Shown here piece after piece: positions 43,053 to 50,157 of a stretch of 64,000 nucleotides of DNA. The stretch is taken from NCBI RefSeq assembly GCF_014673495.1, contig NZ_CP051006.1, forward strand, positions 3,782,001 through 3,846,000. Reading direction: 5' to 3'. Both the position numbers and the translations under genes were made by a program. The notes under the pieces were generated by a model, which saw only the letters and a program-made list of their open reading frames with translations, had not been told where the DNA came from and ran no database searches. Source of the DNA: Streptomyces griseofuscus (lineage in GTDB: Bacteria; Actinomycetota; Actinomycetes; Streptomycetales; Streptomycetaceae). Within the stretch, counting starts at the first letter, position 1, and each line of letters starts with the position of its first letter.

Positions 43053-43504
43053 CCACCACCGAACCGACCGAGTTCACCGTCACCGCCCGGCGCGAGCACG
43101 CCGTGCTTGTCGTGCGGGTAGCCGGAGAACTCGACTACGACACCAGTGACGAGCTCGTGGACGAGGTGGTCCGGCAACTGACGGCCGGCCCCACGCCCCC
43201 CGCGGAGGTCCGCCTGGACTTCGGCGCGCTGACGTGGATCGACTCCTCCGGGCTGTCCGCCCTGCTGATGATCCACCGCCGCACCAGCGCCCTCGGCGCC
43301 GTCCTGCACCTGGACGACCGGCCGGAGATCCTGGAACGGCTGCTACAGGTCACCAACGTCCTGGGCCATCTCACCGCGCCGGTCGCCGACGCGGAACGCG
43401 GACGGCCGGAAGCGGGCGACGGCACCAGCGTGGCCCGCGCCACCGGGGCCCGCGCCGCTGACACCCGCACTTCTGACACCCGCGCCGCCGACGCCCGCAC
43501 CTGA
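43049..43504 (+). CDS. STAS-domain anti-sigma factor antagonist
   Basis: 151 residues overlapping the B12 gene stop (ATGA). Residues 1-110 are a STAS fold: LVVRVAGELDYDTSDELVDE and the phosphorylation segment FGALTWIDSSGLSALLMIH, with the expected serine. About 115-151 are an Ala/Arg/Thr-rich tail with a short repeat (DTRTSDTRAADART). It should bind an RsbW-type kinase when dephosphorylated by the PP2C encoded two genes upstream. Confidence 0.92.
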   Translation: MTTTEPTEFTVTARREHAVLVVRVAGELDYDTSDELVDEVVRQLTAGPTPPAEVRLDFGALTWIDSSGLSALLMIHRRTSALGAVLHLDDRPEILERLLQVTNVLGHLTAPVADAERGRPEAGDGTSVARATGARAADTRTSDTRAADART

Positions 43505-43582
43505 CCGGTCGTCGGCCCGGAGCCCCGGAGCCCCGGAGCCCCGTGGAGAATCGTGCCGCGCACTCCGTCGAAGCCCTCATGG

Positions 43583-43607
43583 GTGTAGGTGCCGAACGAC
43601 GGGGTAG
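43583..43607 (+). promoter_or_regulatory. candidate SigB-type promoter of the downstream sigma gene
   Basis: GTGT-N15-GGGTAG resembles the GTTT...GGGTAT pattern recognised by SigB/SigF-type factors and lies about 65 bp upstream of the sigma-factor ATG, so the gene may be self-controlled. Confidence 0.35.
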
Positions 43608-43672
43608 ACGCGCGAATGTCGTACCTCGTCTCCGAACGGCGGGCACGGTAACTGGTCTCGGGAGGGAACACC

Positions 43673-44518
43673 ATGGCACTCATGACCACGACGGCAGCCG
43701 GCACGCGGGTCCCCGGCCTGCCCGATGTCGCCGACCCCTCCAAGGTGGCGCCCAAGGACGCCCGCGACCTCTCCCGGCTCTTCTTCGGGCAGCTGGCGAC
43801 GCTGGAGGAGGGCACACCCGAATACAGCTACGCCCGCAACACGCTGATCGAGATGAACATGTCCCTGGTCCGCTACGCGGCCGGCCGGTTCCGCAGCCGG
43901 GGACCGGAGGAGATGGAGGACATCGTCCAGGTCGGCATGATCGGCCTGATCAAGGCGATCGACCGGTTCGAGCTGTCCCGCGAGGCGGAGTTCACCTCCT
44001 TCGCCATCCCCTACATCGTCGGCGAGATCAAGCGGTTCTTCCGCGACACCACCTGGGCCGTGCACGTGCCCCGGCGCCTCCAGGAGGCCCGGGTGCAGCT
44101 CGCCCGGGCGACGGAGGAGCTGCGCGGCCGGCTGGACCGCGAGCCGACGGTCAAGGAGCTGTCGGAGCTGATGAGCCTGCCAGAGGACGAGGTGCGGGAG
44201 GCCCGGCTGGCCTCGAACGGCTACAACTCCTCCTCCCTGGACGCCACCCTCGGCGGCAGCCAGGACGGTGAAGCCGCGCTGCAGGACTTCATCGGCGCCG
44301 AGGACACGGCCCTGGAACTGGTGGAGGACTTCCACGCGCTGGCGCCGCTGATCGCCGAACTGGACGAGCGGGACCGGCAGATCATCCACATGCGGTTCGT
44401 GGAGGAGCTCACCCAGGCCCAGATCGGCGAACGCCTGGGCGTCTCCCAGATGCACGTCTCCCGGCTGCTCTCCCGCTGCCTGGCCCGGCTGCGCGAGGGC
44501 ATGCTCACCACCGGCTGA
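43673..44518 (+). CDS. SigB/F/G-subfamily RNA polymerase sigma factor
   Basis: 281 residues. Region 2 (MNMSLVRYAAGRFRSRGPEE, then DIVQVGMIGLIKAIDRFELS), region 3 (HVPRRLQEARVQLARATEEL) and region 4 (DERDRQIIHMRFVEELTQAQ, then GVSQMHVSRLLSRCLARLR) match the general-stress and sporulation SigB/F group. It follows the PP2C/B12/STAS operon after a 168-bp gap and precedes convergent RsbW-like and STAS genes. Together they look like a complete partner-switch control set for this sigma factor. Confidence 0.93.
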   Translation: MALMTTTAAGTRVPGLPDVADPSKVAPKDARDLSRLFFGQLATLEEGTPEYSYARNTLIEMNMSLVRYAAGRFRSRGPEEMEDIVQVGMIGLIKAIDRFELSREAEFTSFAIPYIVGEIKRFFRDTTWAVHVPRRLQEARVQLARATEELRGRLDREPTVKELSELMSLPEDEVREARLASNGYNSSSLDATLGGSQDGEAALQDFIGAEDTALELVEDFHALAPLIAELDERDRQIIHMRFVEELTQAQIGERLGVSQMHVSRLLSRCLARLREGMLTTG

Positions 44519-44602
44519 GAGCGGCACACGCCGAACCGGGGAGCAGGGGGCGGCAGCCCACAGCGGGGGTGCGGCCTCAGCAGGACGCGGCCCCCGCCCC
44601 CC

Positions 44603-45058
44603 TCAACCTCCCGGTTCGGCCCCGCTGTCGAGGAGCAGCTCGGCCACGATCCGCTTGCCCTCCCCCGACGGAACGGTCCGCACCTGTTCGCACAGCCGCG
44701 TGACGAGGTGCAGACCGTGGCCGCCGGCGCGGCGCGGGTCGGGTTCCCGCAGCAGGGGCTGGTCGGAGGAGCCGTCACGGACGGCGATGGTCAGCCGGGC
44801 GGCGTCGGCGGAGAGCTCCAGCAGCAGCGCGCCGGGTCCGGGGGCGTACCGCAGCGCGTTGGTGACCAGCTCGCTCACGACGAGCTGGGCGTCCTGGTTG
44901 GACTGCTGGTCGGGATGGTGGCCCGCGCGCGCCAGCAGGGTGCGCACGGCCCCGCGGGCGTCGGCGATGGAAATCCCCGCCATGCCCCAGACGGCGCTGT
45001 AGCGCGAGGGCGCCGAGCGGGGTTCATCCATCGCCTGGATTCCGAGCGGGCTGACCAT
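44603..45058 (-). CDS. RsbW-like anti-sigma kinase (HATPase)
   Basis: 151 residues from an ATG at 45056-45058 with a GGAG site; a longer in-frame GTG start at 45097 is possible. HATPase markers: QDAQLVVSELVTNALRYAPG (N box), AVRDGSSDQPLLRE and RRAGGHGLHLVTRLCEQV. It should phosphorylate STAS proteins and sequester a sigma factor, most likely the one encoded convergently at 43673. Confidence 0.9.
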   Translation of the reverse strand: MVSPLGIQAMDEPRSAPSRYSAVWGMAGISIADARGAVRTLLARAGHHPDQQSNQDAQLVVSELVTNALRYAPGPGALLLELSADAARLTIAVRDGSSDQPLLREPDPRRAGGHGLHLVTRLCEQVRTVPSGEGKRIVAELLLDSGAEPGG

Positions 45059-45123
45059 GGAAGTGTCTCCGATAGGGCGTAAGTTCCTTTTGATCACAAA
45101 TACTTCTCGTGTATGGCTCTCGG

Positions 45124-45507
45124 CTACCCGCTGTCCTCGTCCTCATGGGGTTCTTGACGGCCGGTACCCAAAGTGGCGCCGGTGTCCGAGATCGTGAAGT
45201 GTTCGAGGACCCCGCTGACGGCCAGCAGCCGCCGGACCGCCGGGTGCAGGGGGCCGAGCAGTACGAGGTCGCGGCCGTCGGACCGGTGACGGCGCCGCAG
45301 CGCCAGCAGGGCGTTGAGGAGCATGCTGTCGGCGAAGGTGACCCGGGACAGGTCGATCGCCGTGACGGGCAGCGCGGCGCGGTCGGCCGTCTGCCGGGCG
45401 GCCTCGAAGTCCTCGGCGTCGTCCCAGTCCACCTCGCCGCGCAGTGTGATCACGAAGGTCTCTTCGTGGCGGGTGACGTGCACCTTCATCTCCGAACCCG
45501 GATGCAT
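45124..45507 (-). CDS. STAS-domain anti-sigma factor antagonist
   Basis: 127 residues (MHPGSEMKVHVTRHEETFVI). STAS fold with FVITLRGEVDWDDAEDFEAA and the phosphorylatable serine in RVTFADSMLLNALLALRRR. A second antagonist in this neighbourhood, upstream of and on the same strand as the RsbW-like gene (65 bp apart), so the two may be co-transcribed. It lies divergent from the Ser/Thr kinase gene. Confidence 0.9.
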   Translation of the reverse strand: MHPGSEMKVHVTRHEETFVITLRGEVDWDDAEDFEAARQTADRAALPVTAIDLSRVTFADSMLLNALLALRRRHRSDGRDLVLLGPLHPAVRRLLAVSGVLEHFTISDTGATLGTGRQEPHEDEDSG

Positions 45508-45694
45508 TGCGTCATCCTCACATCACCGGCCTCCGTCAGGCCAGTCGCCGGTACGGCGGACACCTGAGCGCATCCCGACGCCCGCGGGGCCGCTACGCTT
45601 GGGCCGCTGCGGCACCCTCCCAACTGATCCGCTCCCGCGGTGAGTCACGGCCTGCGGCGATCCAGACGTCTTTGGGCATGAGGATGAAGAACAA

Positions 45695-46810
45695 GTGCTT
45701 ATAGCGGGCCGATACAGGCTGCGGGACACCATCGGGCGGGGCGCGATGGGGGAGGTCTGGCGGGCCTTCGACGAGACGCTCGGCAGACCGGTTGCCGTGA
45801 AACTCCTGCTCCCCCACGACTCCGACCCCACCGCGTCCTCGCGGTTCCGGCTGGAGGCGCAGACCGCGGGGCGCCTCAGTCATCCGAACGTCGTCGGCGT
45901 CCTGGACTTCGGGGAGTTCGAGGGCCGGCTGTTCCTGGTGATGGAGCTGGTCGACGGGGGCAGCCTCGACGGGGTGCTCAGCGCCTCCGGGCCGCTGTCG
46001 GCCGAGCGGGTGGCCAAGATCGCCGCGCAGGCCGCCGTCGGGCTGGCCCTCGCGCACCGGCAGGGCATCGTGCACCGGGACATCAAGCCGGCCAACCTGC
46101 TGCTGTCCGCCGACGACACCCTGAAAATAGGCGACTTCGGCATCGCCCGCTTCTTCGACGACCCCAACTCCGCGCTCACCGCGACCGGACAGATCGTCGG
46201 CACCAGTCTCTACCTCGCGCCCGAGCGGGCTCTGGGCCGTACCGCGGGGCCGGCGTCCGATGTGTACTCCCTGGGCTGTGTGCTCTACCAACTCCTCACC
46301 GGCCGACCGCCGTTCCAGGCGGACAGCCCGCTCGCGGTGCTGCATCAGCACCTCGACGCCGCACCGGTACCGCCCCGGCAGCTGCGCACCGACCTCTCGC
46401 CCGCCTTCGAGAACTATCTGCTCGGCCTGCTGGCCAAGGAGCCCGAGAGCCGGCCCACGGCCGACGAGGTGGCGGACTGGTTCGGGCGCGGATCCTGGCG
46501 CGGCGCACCGGAGCCGCTGCCGGTCGCGCACCAGGGCCACGGCCGCTCGAAGCAGTCGCTCACCCCCGCCCCGAGGTCCACCCGCCACGCCGCCGCCCCG
46601 GCCCGCCGCGCTCCCGCTCCCCCGGCCCGTTCCGCCGGCGCGTACGCCCCGGCGGGCGACACCGAGTGGCAGACGAGCGTGCACCGGGCCGCGAACCGCC
46701 GCCCCCGCCTGCCGCTGCTCCGCCGTTCCCGCGTGCTGGCCGTCCTCGGCGGCACCGGCCTCTTCGTACTGGCACTGCTGGCGGGCATGGCCTGGTTCTC
46801 ACCGAGCTGA
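45695..46810 (+). CDS. membrane Ser/Thr protein kinase (PknB-like)
   Basis: 371 residues from a GTG at 45695. The Hanks motifs are complete: IGRGAMGEVWRAF (P-loop), PVAVKLLLP (Lys), IVHRDIKPANLLLS (catalytic loop), IGDFGIAR (DFG) and YLAPERALG (activation segment). A Pro/Ala-rich juxtamembrane stretch and one helix (LAVLGGTGLFVLALLAGMAW) end the protein, with almost no extracellular sensor. It is divergent from the STAS gene and could phosphorylate regulators of this stress locus. Confidence 0.93.
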   Translation: MLIAGRYRLRDTIGRGAMGEVWRAFDETLGRPVAVKLLLPHDSDPTASSRFRLEAQTAGRLSHPNVVGVLDFGEFEGRLFLVMELVDGGSLDGVLSASGPLSAERVAKIAAQAAVGLALAHRQGIVHRDIKPANLLLSADDTLKIGDFGIARFFDDPNSALTATGQIVGTSLYLAPERALGRTAGPASDVYSLGCVLYQLLTGRPPFQADSPLAVLHQHLDAAPVPPRQLRTDLSPAFENYLLGLLAKEPESRPTADEVADWFGRGSWRGAPEPLPVAHQGHGRSKQSLTPAPRSTRHAAAPARRAPAPPARSAGAYAPAGDTEWQTSVHRAANRRPRLPLLRRSRVLAVLGGTGLFVLALLAGMAWFSPS

Positions 46811-46839
46811 GCGGCCGGGGCCGCGGGGTCACGGCAGCG

Positions 46840-47517
46840 TCAGGAGGCGAGGACGGAGATGCCGTCGCCGACGAGTTTCAGGCCCAGGACGAAGAACAGG
46901 ACGGCCATCACGGCGACGCTGTGCTGAGCCGCCCACCCCTTCCAGTTGCCGAGGGTCGTCCTGGCCCGCTCGCCGCCGACGAGGAAGACTCCCAGCGGGG
47001 CCAGCAGGCCGAGGGTGGCGATGACGACGAAGATCGCCAGCACCGCGATCTGCTGTCCGACCGGCAGCCCGGCGGAGCCGATCGTGGCGCCCGCGGCGAT
47101 GGTCAGCGGGGCGTTCTTGGCGTTGAGCGCGGCCAGGGCCAGTCCGAGTGCGAAGATCTTGGCCGGCGCGAGGCGGTCGATCGCCCCCATCCACTTCGGC
47201 AGCCGGGCCTGCGCGGGGTCCCGGGGCCGCCGGTGCCATTGCCGGGCGCCGAAGAGGACGAGGAACAGGCCCAGGGCGAGCTTGAGCGCTCCCGCCCAGG
47301 TGGGCGGCTGATGGTGGGCGGAGGCGCCGGAGGGGGAGGCGATCGCCAGCATCACCGCGCCGAGGACCGCGAGCCCCAGGATCCAGCCGACGGTGAACAG
47401 GACGCCGTTCAGACGTCCCCGAGGCGTGGCGAGGATCAGGATGACCGCGATGATCGGGAGCGGGCTGATCGCGACGGCGGCCGCGAAACCCAGCACGTCA
47501 CCGAGGACTCCGCCCAT
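46840..47517 (-). CDS. GAP-family membrane transporter-like protein
   Basis: 225 residues from an ATG at 47515-47517 with a GGAGG site. Six predicted helices, beginning VLGFAAAVAISPLPIIAVIL, with PRGRLNGVLFTVGWILGLAV. This is the layout of GAP (Sap, sulfolipid-addressing) proteins, a LysE-like family found in actinobacteria. The cargo is unknown. Convergent with the kinase gene and probably a single transcript. Confidence 0.85.
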   Translation of the reverse strand: MGGVLGDVLGFAAAVAISPLPIIAVILILATPRGRLNGVLFTVGWILGLAVLGAVMLAIASPSGASAHHQPPTWAGALKLALGLFLVLFGARQWHRRPRDPAQARLPKWMGAIDRLAPAKIFALGLALAALNAKNAPLTIAAGATIGSAGLPVGQQIAVLAIFVVIATLGLLAPLGVFLVGGERARTTLGNWKGWAAQHSVAVMAVLFFVLGLKLVGDGISVLAS

Positions 47518-47710
47518 GATTGCCTCCGTCCGGGCGTCGGGGAGCCCGTGCGAGCGGGCCACGGCGGCGACCGCACGGAAGCGGTACCGAGCAGGCCGGC
47601 CGGGCGCCGTACACGGCACGTCGGACTTCCATCGTCCTGCGCCGGACCGCATCTGTCCTCGGGAGCGCCCGGCGGGCCCGGCACCCGCCGCCGCGATCGC
47701 CGCTTCGCCC

Positions 47711-48328
47711 CTACGACCCCCTGGTGCCGCTCCGCGGAGCCCCCGCCTCCCCCGCCCGCGCCAGCACCTCGTCCACCGACCACTGGTCGTAGGCGTGCTC
47801 GCCGTAGCGTGCGGCCACGATCCTGCCCTCGGCGTCGATCAGGAAGTCCGCGGGCAGTCCCAGCCGACCCCCGTGCGGCTGGGCTGCCGGTGCGTGCTCC
47901 CGGCGGCGCGGGACGGTCCACGCGCTGCGCAGTACCGCGCGCAGGAGCGGGCCCCAGACGCGTGGGTTCAGCAGGGCCCGCGGTGCGGACTCCACGCCGA
48001 ACTCGACGTACAGCCGCTTGTCCGGATCGGCCACGACGGGAAAGGGCAACTCGGTGACGTGCTCGCGCAGTTCGTCGGCGGGTGAGTGGAAGAGAACCAC
48101 CTCGCGGATGCCGGCCGCCGTCAGTTCGGAGTGCCGCCGTACGACCGACCGCAGATGCAGATTGCACACCGGGCAGCCGGCGAAGCGCCGGAACTGGAGG
48201 TGGGTCAGCCGGGCCGGGTCGGGGTCGGGGAGTTCGACGGGCGGGCCCGTCACGGGGGTGAGGGTGCGCGGGGTGATCGAGGCCCCGGGGGCAAGGCGCC
48301 CTCCGGGCAGGGGAGTCGGCATCGACAT
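47711..48328 (-). CDS. AhpC/TSA-like redoxin
   Basis: 205 residues from an ATG at 48326-48328, with a second possible ATG two codons on; AAGGAGG lies upstream. The redox site is CPVCNLHLRSVVRRHSELTA (CxxC in a thioredoxin/peroxiredoxin fold), and the end GLPADFLIDAEGRIVAARYG is typical of the peroxiredoxin-like DUF899/AhpC group. It probably reduces peroxides or disulfides in the cytoplasm. It is divergent from a TetR gene, with shared operator repeats between them. Confidence 0.85.
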   Translation of the reverse strand: MSMPTPLPGGRLAPGASITPRTLTPVTGPPVELPDPDPARLTHLQFRRFAGCPVCNLHLRSVVRRHSELTAAGIREVVLFHSPADELREHVTELPFPVVADPDKRLYVEFGVESAPRALLNPRVWGPLLRAVLRSAWTVPRRREHAPAAQPHGGRLGLPADFLIDAEGRIVAARYGEHAYDQWSVDEVLARAGEAGAPRSGTRGS

Positions 48329-48340
48329 CGGCCTCCTTGG

Positions 48341-48389
48341 TAGGCGTACGCCGTACACCTACCAAGGTTAGGCGTATGCCGTACGCTGT
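48341..48389. promoter_or_regulatory. two TetR operator repeats
   Basis: TAGGCGTACGCCGTACACCT at 48341-48360 and TAGGCGTATGCCGTACGCTG at 48369-48388 are near-identical and each is close to palindromic (core GGCGTACGCC). They fill the 69-bp gap between the divergent redoxin and TetR starts. Confidence 0.65.
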
Positions 48390-48397
48390 CAAGCGCC

Positions 48398-49012
48398 ATG
48401 CCACGACCCCGCTCCCTGAGCCACGATCAACTGGCCGCCGCCGCGCTCGCCGTCCTCGACCGCGACGGTCTCGCCGCGCTGTCCATGCGCGCGGTCGCCA
48501 AGGAGCTCGGCGTGAGCACGATGGCGCTCTACCGGTACGTCCGCGACCGCGACGAACTGGAGCTGCTGGTCGTGGAGTTCGTGCTCGCGGCGGTCGACAC
48601 CGGGGCGCCGGACGCCGGCCTGCCCTGGCGGGAGCGGATCGAGGTCCTGGTGCGGCGGATGCGGGACACGCTGGGCGCGCACCCCGCGGTCGTACCCCTC
48701 ACCATGACCCACCGGCATCATTCGCGCGCGCTGCTCCGCTGGTCCGAGACGGTCCTCATGGTTCTCACCGGCGCGGGCTTCGACGGGGAGCGGCGGGTCA
48801 TCGCCCTGCGGAGCCTGATCGCCTACGTCAGCGGCGCCCTCCAGCTGGAGCACCTGGGCGCCCTCTCCGGCGCGGGCACGGCCGCCATCTCGGCCCTGCC
48901 GCCCGAGGACTTCCCGCTCATGGCCGCCACGGGCCGCAGCGCCCGACAGGTGGACCCCGAGCGGGAGTTCTTCGGCGGACTGGCCGTCCTGCTGCGCGGT
49001 CTGGCCGACTGA
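48398..49012 (+). CDS. TetR-family regulator
   Basis: 204 residues. HTH: AALSMRAVAKELGVSTMALY then RYVRDRDELELLVVEF. The C-terminal ligand domain is of the TetR_C1-like type with RALLRWSETVLMVLTGAGFD. Only a weak ribosome site precedes the ATG. It is divergent from the redoxin gene and very likely represses both genes through the operator repeats between them. Confidence 0.92.
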   Translation: MPRPRSLSHDQLAAAALAVLDRDGLAALSMRAVAKELGVSTMALYRYVRDRDELELLVVEFVLAAVDTGAPDAGLPWRERIEVLVRRMRDTLGAHPAVVPLTMTHRHHSRALLRWSETVLMVLTGAGFDGERRVIALRSLIAYVSGALQLEHLGALSGAGTAAISALPPEDFPLMAATGRSARQVDPEREFFGGLAVLLRGLAD

Positions 49013-49021
49013 GCCCCGCGG

Positions 49022-49093
49022 TTCAGGCCGGCCGGAGCCGGTCCGTTCAGGCCGACCGGAGCCGGTCCGTTCAGGCCGACCGGAGCCGGTCCG
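49022..49093. repeat. three 24-bp tandem repeats
   Basis: The unit TTCAGGCCGACCGGAGCCGG + TCCG occurs three times in exact register; copies 2 and 3 are identical and copy 1 differs by one base. The third copy encodes the C-terminal residues of the minus-strand M55/MBL gene. Confidence 0.8.
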
Positions 49094-49682
49094 CCAGACC
49101 CGCCTCCTCGAACGCCGTCTCCACGTCCCGCCGTGTCTCCGTGAAGTGCGCCCAGCTGTCGACATGGGCGGCCACCACCCGGCGCGCGCCCAGGAGTTGA
49201 GCCGCTGCCGCCGCACCCTGGCCGTCGAGGACGAGGAGTGCGTCGTCGAGGGCGGACAGCCGGGGCGCGCCCGCGAAGAGGACGGCGGTGTCGACGGGGG
49301 CGTACCGGGCGGCGATCTCCCGCACGACGTCGAGGGAGGCGTTGTCGCCGCTGATGTACACGGTGGGCAGGCCGGACCCGGTCACGCGGACGGTGCGGAT
49401 CGCCTCGGCCACCGGCGGGCCCCACTCGGTCGTCTCGGCGCACGCCGCGCGGGGGTGCGGGTCGCCGGGGCGCAGATCGCGCGTCGGGCCGTGGGCGTCG
49501 TGCACGAGGATCTCGTGGGCGCCGGCCGCCAGCGCGCCGCGCACCGCCGCGTCCATGTCCTCCGCCATCATGGAGCGGCCCCGCCCGTAGTCCCGGCCGC
49601 CCGGCTGGACGTCGGCGGCGCCGGCGAGGCCCGTGACGCCTTCCATGTCCGCACTCACGTGCGCACGCATGGCGTCGACCAT
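49071..49682 (-). CDS. chimeric M55 aminopeptidase / MBL-fold protein
   Basis: 203 residues. Residues 5-70 match the start of M55 D-aminopeptidases (VSADMEGVTGLAGAADVQPG, GRSMMAEDMDAAVRGALAAG, then EILVHDAHGPTRDL), including the D-x-E and H-D-A-H metal residues. From about residue 97 the sequence switches to the C-terminal third of an MBL-fold hydrolase (GLPTVYISGDNASLDVVREI, then RRVVAAHVDSWAHFTETR and FEEAGLADRL). The middle of both enzymes is missing, so neither catalytic site is complete. I infer fusion by deletion between two genes. The open frame is intact and starts from a normal ATG; whether it is made is unknown. Confidence 0.72.
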   Translation of the reverse strand: MVDAMRAHVSADMEGVTGLAGAADVQPGGRDYGRGRSMMAEDMDAAVRGALAAGAHEILVHDAHGPTRDLRPGDPHPRAACAETTEWGPPVAEAIRTVRVTGSGLPTVYISGDNASLDVVREIAARYAPVDTAVLFAGAPRLSALDDALLVLDGQGAAAAAQLLGARRVVAAHVDSWAHFTETRRDVETAFEEAGLADRLRSA

Positions 49683-49689
49683 GCCGGAC

Positions 49690-49704
49690 CCTACGTATTG
49701 TAGG
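49690..49704. promoter_or_regulatory. CCTAC-N5-GTAGG inverted repeat, copy 1
   Basis: CCTACGTATTGTAGG lies in the short divergent region between the M55/MBL chimera (start 49682) and the small membrane protein (49769). Same half site as the repeat at 50096-50110. Confidence 0.5.
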
Positions 49705-49768
49705 TTCCCAATCGGCCAGGGCCGCGAGGCCGTTCACACACCTGTTCCACCACGTCAACGGGGGATCC

Positions 49769-50044
49769 ATGCAGGACACGGAGACGGCGACCAGCGGTGA
49801 GGTCTGCGCACGCAGCCTCGCACCGACCCTCGCCGTACTCGTCGTCAGCCTCTTCGTCGCCGCCGTCGGCGTGTACGAACTGTGCGGCTTCGGGCTGCAC
49901 AGCCTCGACCGGCGCCCGCATCTGTTCAGCGACGGCCTCGCCACCGGCGGGGTGATCGTCGCGGCGGTCGCCGCCGGGGCCGCGGTGGGCAACCTGGCCT
50001 GGCTGCTGACCTCCGCCCGGCGCGGCACGGAAAGGACCGGGTAA
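49769..50044 (+). CDS. small two-helix membrane protein
   Basis: 91 residues from an ATG with a GGGGGATCC ribosome site. Two hydrophobic helices (LAVLVVSLFVAAVGVYELCG and GGVIVAAVAAGAAVGNLAWL) flank a short extracellular loop with a conserved-looking SLDRRPHLFSDG. I do not recognise a family. It is 113 bp upstream of the lysylphosphatidylglycerol synthase-like gene on the same strand; a palindrome lies between them. Confidence 0.72.
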   Translation: MQDTETATSGEVCARSLAPTLAVLVVSLFVAAVGVYELCGFGLHSLDRRPHLFSDGLATGGVIVAAVAAGAAVGNLAWLLTSARRGTERTG

Positions 50045-50094
50045 GAAGCGAGCCCGGTACGCTCCTGTCCCGATAGACAGACCGGCGCATTTTT

Positions 50095-50111
50095 CCCTAC
50101 AAGCTGTAGGG
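50095..50111. promoter_or_regulatory. CCTAC-N5-GTAGG inverted repeat, copy 2
   Basis: CCCTACAAGCTGTAGGG is a perfect 7-bp inverted repeat with a 3-bp centre, about 50 bp upstream of the MprF-like start. It shares its CCTAC/GTAGG arms with the site at 49690, so one regulator may control both. Confidence 0.55.
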
Positions 50112-50157
50112 TCGCGCTCGTAGTCCCCGTCCCCCTTCCCCAAGGTGACCAGTCACC

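Noticed and set aside
45680..45706. A tiny frame (MRMKNKCL) overlapping the kinase start, as a leader peptide.
   Set aside because: No ribosome site of its own and no attenuator-like structure; the overlap is better explained by the GTG start of the kinase.
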